Source: Shimia sp. SK013
Lineage (GTDB): Bacteria > Pseudomonadota > Alphaproteobacteria > Rhodobacterales > Rhodobacteraceae
Reading direction: 5' to 3'
Length of the DNA: 64,000 bases
Assembly: GCF_001292625.1 (NCBI RefSeq)
Contig: NZ_LAJH01000005.1
Location: 62,001-126,000, forward strand
Shown here: piece after piece, positions 61,001 to 64,000 of the stretch
Numbering within the stretch: position 1 is the first letter of the stretch
Layout of the letters: the number at the start of each line of letters is the position of its first letter
Translations under genes and position numbers: made by a program
The notes under the pieces: model-generated
What the model was told of the DNA's origin: nothing
Database searches by the model: none
The model's input: the letters and a program-made list of their open reading frames with translations, nothing else

Positions 61001-63447
61001 TCTGCTGCCACCTTTGTAAAGTCCGCGATGGGGGCGAATTCGTGGGCGTCAACGCCTTGCTTGGCGCGTTCGGCCCATGGGTCGATCTGGTAGAATTTCT
61101 GGCTGTAGTGGAAACGCTCGGCCAGCGCCTTGCGGTTTTCCAGATCGTCAACAACCTGCTCCTTGACCCAGTCCAGACCGACTTTGGCGATCCATTTGTA
61201 AGGCCGGTGCAGGTATTGCGCCCCTTCGCGATAGAGTTGGTAGAAGGCGCAAGAAACTTCGATGGCTTCCTCTTCTGTGGCGACTTGCACCAGAAGATCT
61301 GTTTCACGCAGATCAAGCCCTGCGGCGCCGCCGACGAGGATTTGATAGCCGCTGTCGACGCAGATGATGCCAAGATCTTTGCAGGTGGCCTCGGCGCAGT
61401 TGCGGGGGCAACCGCTGACAGCCAGTTTGAACTTGTGCGGCGACCATGCGCCCCACATGGCCTCTTCGATCTGGATGCCAAGACCGGTGGAGTCCTGCGT
61501 GCCAAAGCGGCAATGATCCGATCCCACACAGGTTTTCACGGTGCGCAGGCCCTTAGCATAGGCCTGACCGGAGATCATGCCGGCCTTACCGAGGTCATAC
61601 CAAATGGCGGGCAAGTCGTCTTTCTTGACGCCCAGAAGGTCGATGCGCTGACCGCCTGTCACCTTGACGGTTGGCACGTCGAATTTGTCGGCGGCATCGG
61701 CGATGGCGCGCAGTTCATTCGGGGTGGTGATGCCACCCAACATACGAGGCACCACTGAATAGGTGCCGTCTTTCTGGATGTTGGCGTGCACGCGTTCGTT
61801 GATGAATCGGCTTTTGCCGTCATCCTCATAAGCACCGGGCCACGCGCAAACCATATAGTAGTTCAGCGCAGGACGGCACACGTGGCAGCCGCAGGTGGTT
61901 TTCCAATCCAGTTCCTGCATGGCTTGCGGGATGGATTTCAACTCCTTTGCGACGATCAGTTTGCGCACGTCGTCATGGGAAAGGTCGGTACACTTACAGA
62001 CCACTTCCTTTTCGGGCATTTTGAACTCGTCGCCGAGCGTAAAGCCTAGAAGATCACCCACCAGACCCACGCAGCTGCCGCAGGAAGAGCCGGCTTTGGA
62101 GGTGGATTTGACCGCGTCCAATGTGTGGGCGCCGTTGTTGATGGCGGCGATGATTTGTGCTTTGGAAATGCCGTTACAGCCACAGATTTCGGTATCATCC
62201 GGTAAGGCTGCAACGGCTGCCATAGGGTCCAGGGGGGACCCTCCTTGGTAGGCGGGGCCAAAGATGAGCGTATCGCGCATCTCGGAGATGTCCTCGCGGT
62301 CTTTGATCAGGCCAAAGAACCAGTTGCCGTCTGCCGTGTCGCCATACATGACGGCGCCGACGATGCGGTTGTCTTCAATCACAAGACGTTTGTAGACGCC
62401 GCGTGCCGGATCGCGGAAGACGATGTCTTCGCGCCCCTCTGCGTCGGCGAAATCACCTGCTGAGAACAGATCACAGCCGGTGACCTTGAGCTTGGTGGCG
62501 ACTTCTTTGTTCGAGAAAGCCGCCTGTTCGCCTGCAAGGGTTTTGGCGATGACTTTGGCTTGGTCAAAGATCGGCGCCACAAGGCCGAAAATATCGCCGT
62601 TGTGTTCTACACATTCGCCAAGCGACAGGATGTTTTCATCTGACGTGACCATCTGGTCGTCCACATGGATACCGCGACCCGTGGCCAATCCGGCCTCAGC
62701 GGCCAGCCCTACCGATGGGCGGATGCCGACGGCCATCACCAGAAGATCGCAAGGCAATTCGGTGCCGTCATCCAGCAAGAGAGCTTTGACCTTGCCGTTT
62801 TCACCAAGGATTTCCTTGGAGTTGGCCGAGCATTTGACGGTGATGCCTTTGTCGACCAGCGCCTTGCGCAGAAGGTAACCGGCGGCCTCGTCCAACTGGC
62901 GTTCCATCAGGTGGCCCATGATGTGCACCACGGTTACGTCGACACCGCGCAGGGCAAGACCTGCGGCGGCTTCAAGACCCAGAAGGCCGCCGCCAATCAC
63001 AACGGCTTTGGCATCAGGTTTGTCGCCAAGCGCGATCATCGCGTTGGTGTCTTCCAGATCGCGGTAAGCGATCACTCCGTCCAGATCATGGCCGGGCAGA
63101 GGAATGATGAAAGGGTTGGAGCCGGTGGCGATGATCAGCTTGTCATAGGCCAGCACGTCATCGTTGTCGGATGTCACGGTTTTGGCGGCACGGTCGATAT
63201 TGGCGACCTTTTGGCCAAACCGGCAGGCAACGCCGTGTTCCTCGTACCACTCGGCGGGGTGGGTGATGATGTCCTCAAACGCTTTGTCACCCGATAGGAC
63301 GGGGGACAGCATGATCCGATTGTAGGTGCCGCGCGGTTCGGCGTTGAAAAGGGTGACGTCATAAGCGTCAGGGGCGGCTTCGAAGAGATGTTCGAGCGCG
63401 CGGCCCGCGGCCATCCCAGCCCCGATGATGATAAGTTTCTGCGTCAT
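60997..63447 (-). CDS. nirB: Nitrite reductase (NADH) large subunit NirB
   Basis: An 816-residue multi-cofactor enzyme reducing nitrite to ammonium. Order of domains: FAD/NADH part (LIIIGAGMAAGRALEHL, VIGGGLLGLEAAAGLALRG), two BFD-like [2Fe-2S] segments (CGCNGISKAQIIAAINNG, GSSCGSCVG, later CKCTDLSHDDVRKLI), and a C-terminal sirohaem-[4Fe-4S] domain with CVGSDHCRFG and LAVSGCPRNCAEATCKD. The ATG at 63447 (MTQKLIIIGAG) overlaps the globin stop by four bases. Confidence 0.95.
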   Translation of the reverse strand: MTQKLIIIGAGMAAGRALEHLFEAAPDAYDVTLFNAEPRGTYNRIMLSPVLSGDKAFEDIITHPAEWYEEHGVACRFGQKVANIDRAAKTVTSDNDDVLAYDKLIIATGSNPFIIPLPGHDLDGVIAYRDLEDTNAMIALGDKPDAKAVVIGGGLLGLEAAAGLALRGVDVTVVHIMGHLMERQLDEAAGYLLRKALVDKGITVKCSANSKEILGENGKVKALLLDDGTELPCDLLVMAVGIRPSVGLAAEAGLATGRGIHVDDQMVTSDENILSLGECVEHNGDIFGLVAPIFDQAKVIAKTLAGEQAAFSNKEVATKLKVTGCDLFSAGDFADAEGREDIVFRDPARGVYKRLVIEDNRIVGAVMYGDTADGNWFFGLIKDREDISEMRDTLIFGPAYQGGSPLDPMAAVAALPDDTEICGCNGISKAQIIAAINNGAHTLDAVKSTSKAGSSCGSCVGLVGDLLGFTLGDEFKMPEKEVVCKCTDLSHDDVRKLIVAKELKSIPQAMQELDWKTTCGCHVCRPALNYYMVCAWPGAYEDDGKSRFINERVHANIQKDGTYSVVPRMLGGITTPNELRAIADAADKFDVPTVKVTGGQRIDLLGVKKDDLPAIWYDLGKAGMISGQAYAKGLRTVKTCVGSDHCRFGTQDSTGLGIQIEEAMWGAWSPHKFKLAVSGCPRNCAEATCKDLGIICVDSGYQILVGGAAGLDLRETDLLVQVATEEEAIEVSCAFYQLYREGAQYLHRPYKWIAKVGLDWVKEQVVDDLENRKALAERFHYSQKFYQIDPWAERAKQGVDAHEFAPIADFTKVAAE

Positions 63448-63869
63448 GTCTGTCCTGGTGACCCGCCATAAGCGGCGTCTTTCATCACGCCCGAAAGGGT
63501 CGTGTATGCGGTTTCCCAAGCGGCTTCGGTTTCAGCGTCGAAATCGTTGCCCAGCCCGGTTTTGAGCGTGTGGAGCAGCGCTGCTCCCACAGGTTCATAG
63601 TGATCAGCGGTCACGCCATAGCCCACATGGGTCACGGCGAGGTTTTGTGCGACTGGCACGATGCGATCCAGATCGCGCAGCCCTTTGACGACGGCACCCA
63701 AAGTGGCCATCAGCTTGGCGCCCTGCTCGGCCATGTCGCTATGGAAAAGCGGTGTGACCTCTGGGGCGATTTCAAAGAGGCGGGCATAAAAAATCTCTGC
63801 CGCTTGTGGCGCGATAGGGGCCACTTTTTCGAAACTCTGTTGAACCAATGTGATCTGGGTATCGTTCAT
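63444..63869 (-). CDS. Single-domain globin (flavohaemoglobin N-terminal type)
   Basis: A 141-residue bacterial haemoglobin. PLFHSDMAEQG gives the CD1 Phe42. AVTHVGYGVTADHYEPVG gives the proximal His81 and the Tyr/Glu region of flavohaemoglobin-type globins. No reductase domain follows, since the stop overlaps nirB. Its place between the nitrate transporter and nitrite reductase genes suggests it handles NO or NO2- by-products. It begins five bases after the transporter ATPase stop. Confidence 0.92.
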   Translation of the reverse strand: MNDTQITLVQQSFEKVAPIAPQAAEIFYARLFEIAPEVTPLFHSDMAEQGAKLMATLGAVVKGLRDLDRIVPVAQNLAVTHVGYGVTADHYEPVGAALLHTLKTGLGNDFDAETEAAWETAYTTLSGVMKDAAYGGSPGQT

Positions 63870-63874
63870 CTTTG

Positions 63875-64000
63875 CTACTCCGCTGCGATGGCCTTGGCCG
63901 GTTTTGCCTTTGGCTTCGCACCGTGCTCGTATTCTTCAAGAAAATCGAGCACATCCTGGCGGTAACGGTAGTAGTCTGGGTGCTCCAGCAGCGCCTTGCG
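63875..64000 (-). CDS. Nitrate ABC transporter ATP-binding protein, C-terminal fragment
   Basis: Minus-strand frame entering from the right edge: RKALLEHPDYYRYRQDVLDF, then LEEYEHGAKPKAKPAKAIAAE and stop TAG (63877-63875). The HPDYYxYRxxVLDFL tail is typical of nitrate/taurine-type ABC ATPases (NrtC/D, NasD). Only 41 codons are inside the window, so the ATPase motifs are not seen. Position before globin-nirBD-nasA supports the nitrate assignment. Confidence 0.7.
   Translation of the reverse strand, partial: RKALLEHPDYYRYRQDVLDFLEEYEHGAKPKAKPAKAIAAE

Overview
The window looks like chromosomal DNA of a marine Rhodobacteraceae (Roseobacter-group alphaproteobacterium). The evidence is gene content and order: three tandem peptide deformylases before fmt; folK-rpoZ-relA/spoT-pdxJ-acpS-lepB-rnc-era-recO; the small families DUF1636, DUF1491, DUF2948 and DUF2478; a probable methylsuccinyl-CoA dehydrogenase; a TAXI/TRAP importer; an RTX-Hint protein; and a GC-rich genome with dense ATGA start/stop overlaps. 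I see no phage, insertion sequence, rRNA or CRISPR. One tRNA gene (Thr, GGT) is present. The species is not determined.

Layout. 1-1740: truncated GNAT gene, DUF1636, and the cobalt transporter cbtB-cbtA behind a cobalamin riboswitch. 2002-12980: smc, a lytic transglycosylase, cobC-cobD, a pseudo-receiver, a glutathione transferase, an AT-rich orphan and a C-S lyase. 13082-16913: three deformylases, fmt, a small membrane protein and a glycosyltransferase. 16962-20308: ispH-methyltransferase-rnhA, a cytochrome c and an NYN nuclease. 20463-30665: the large housekeeping run from folK to recO, interrupted by a staphylococcal-nuclease-like gene between rnc and era. 30640-39489: lipoprotein, TetR regulator, Mcd, TauE, AI-2E-type permease, K+ channel with DUF2478, HpaI-type aldolase and RTX-Hint protein. 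40176-44827: tRNA-Thr, a 56-codon basic protein, murA, DUF2948, hisD and a phosphodiesterase-like protein.

Three accessory modules stand out. (i) 44828-52176: an aminotransferase plus a beta-keto acid cleavage enzyme, divergent from an RpiR regulator, a TAXI binding protein, a fused TRAP permease and a Usp protein; an 18-bp perfect palindrome lies in the divergent promoter region. This looks like an uptake-and-catabolism unit for an unidentified amino or keto acid. (ii) 52864-58040: hemP, imelysin, di-haem oxidoreductase, second imelysin and DUF1513, preceded by an inverted repeat around a consensus -35 box. This is a probable iron-regulated periplasmic system of unknown mechanism and the best candidate for an undescribed system here. 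(iii) 58044-64000, minus strand: nitrate-transporter ATPase (partial), globin, nirB, nirD and nasA, which together carry out nitrate uptake and assimilation with a built-in NO-handling globin.

Two paralogue families contain a degenerate member. The third deformylase lacks the metal-ligand Cys and the catalytic Glu, and the second imelysin lacks the HxxE motif. Both are stronger than curiosities because the genes are otherwise intact and sit in tight operons.
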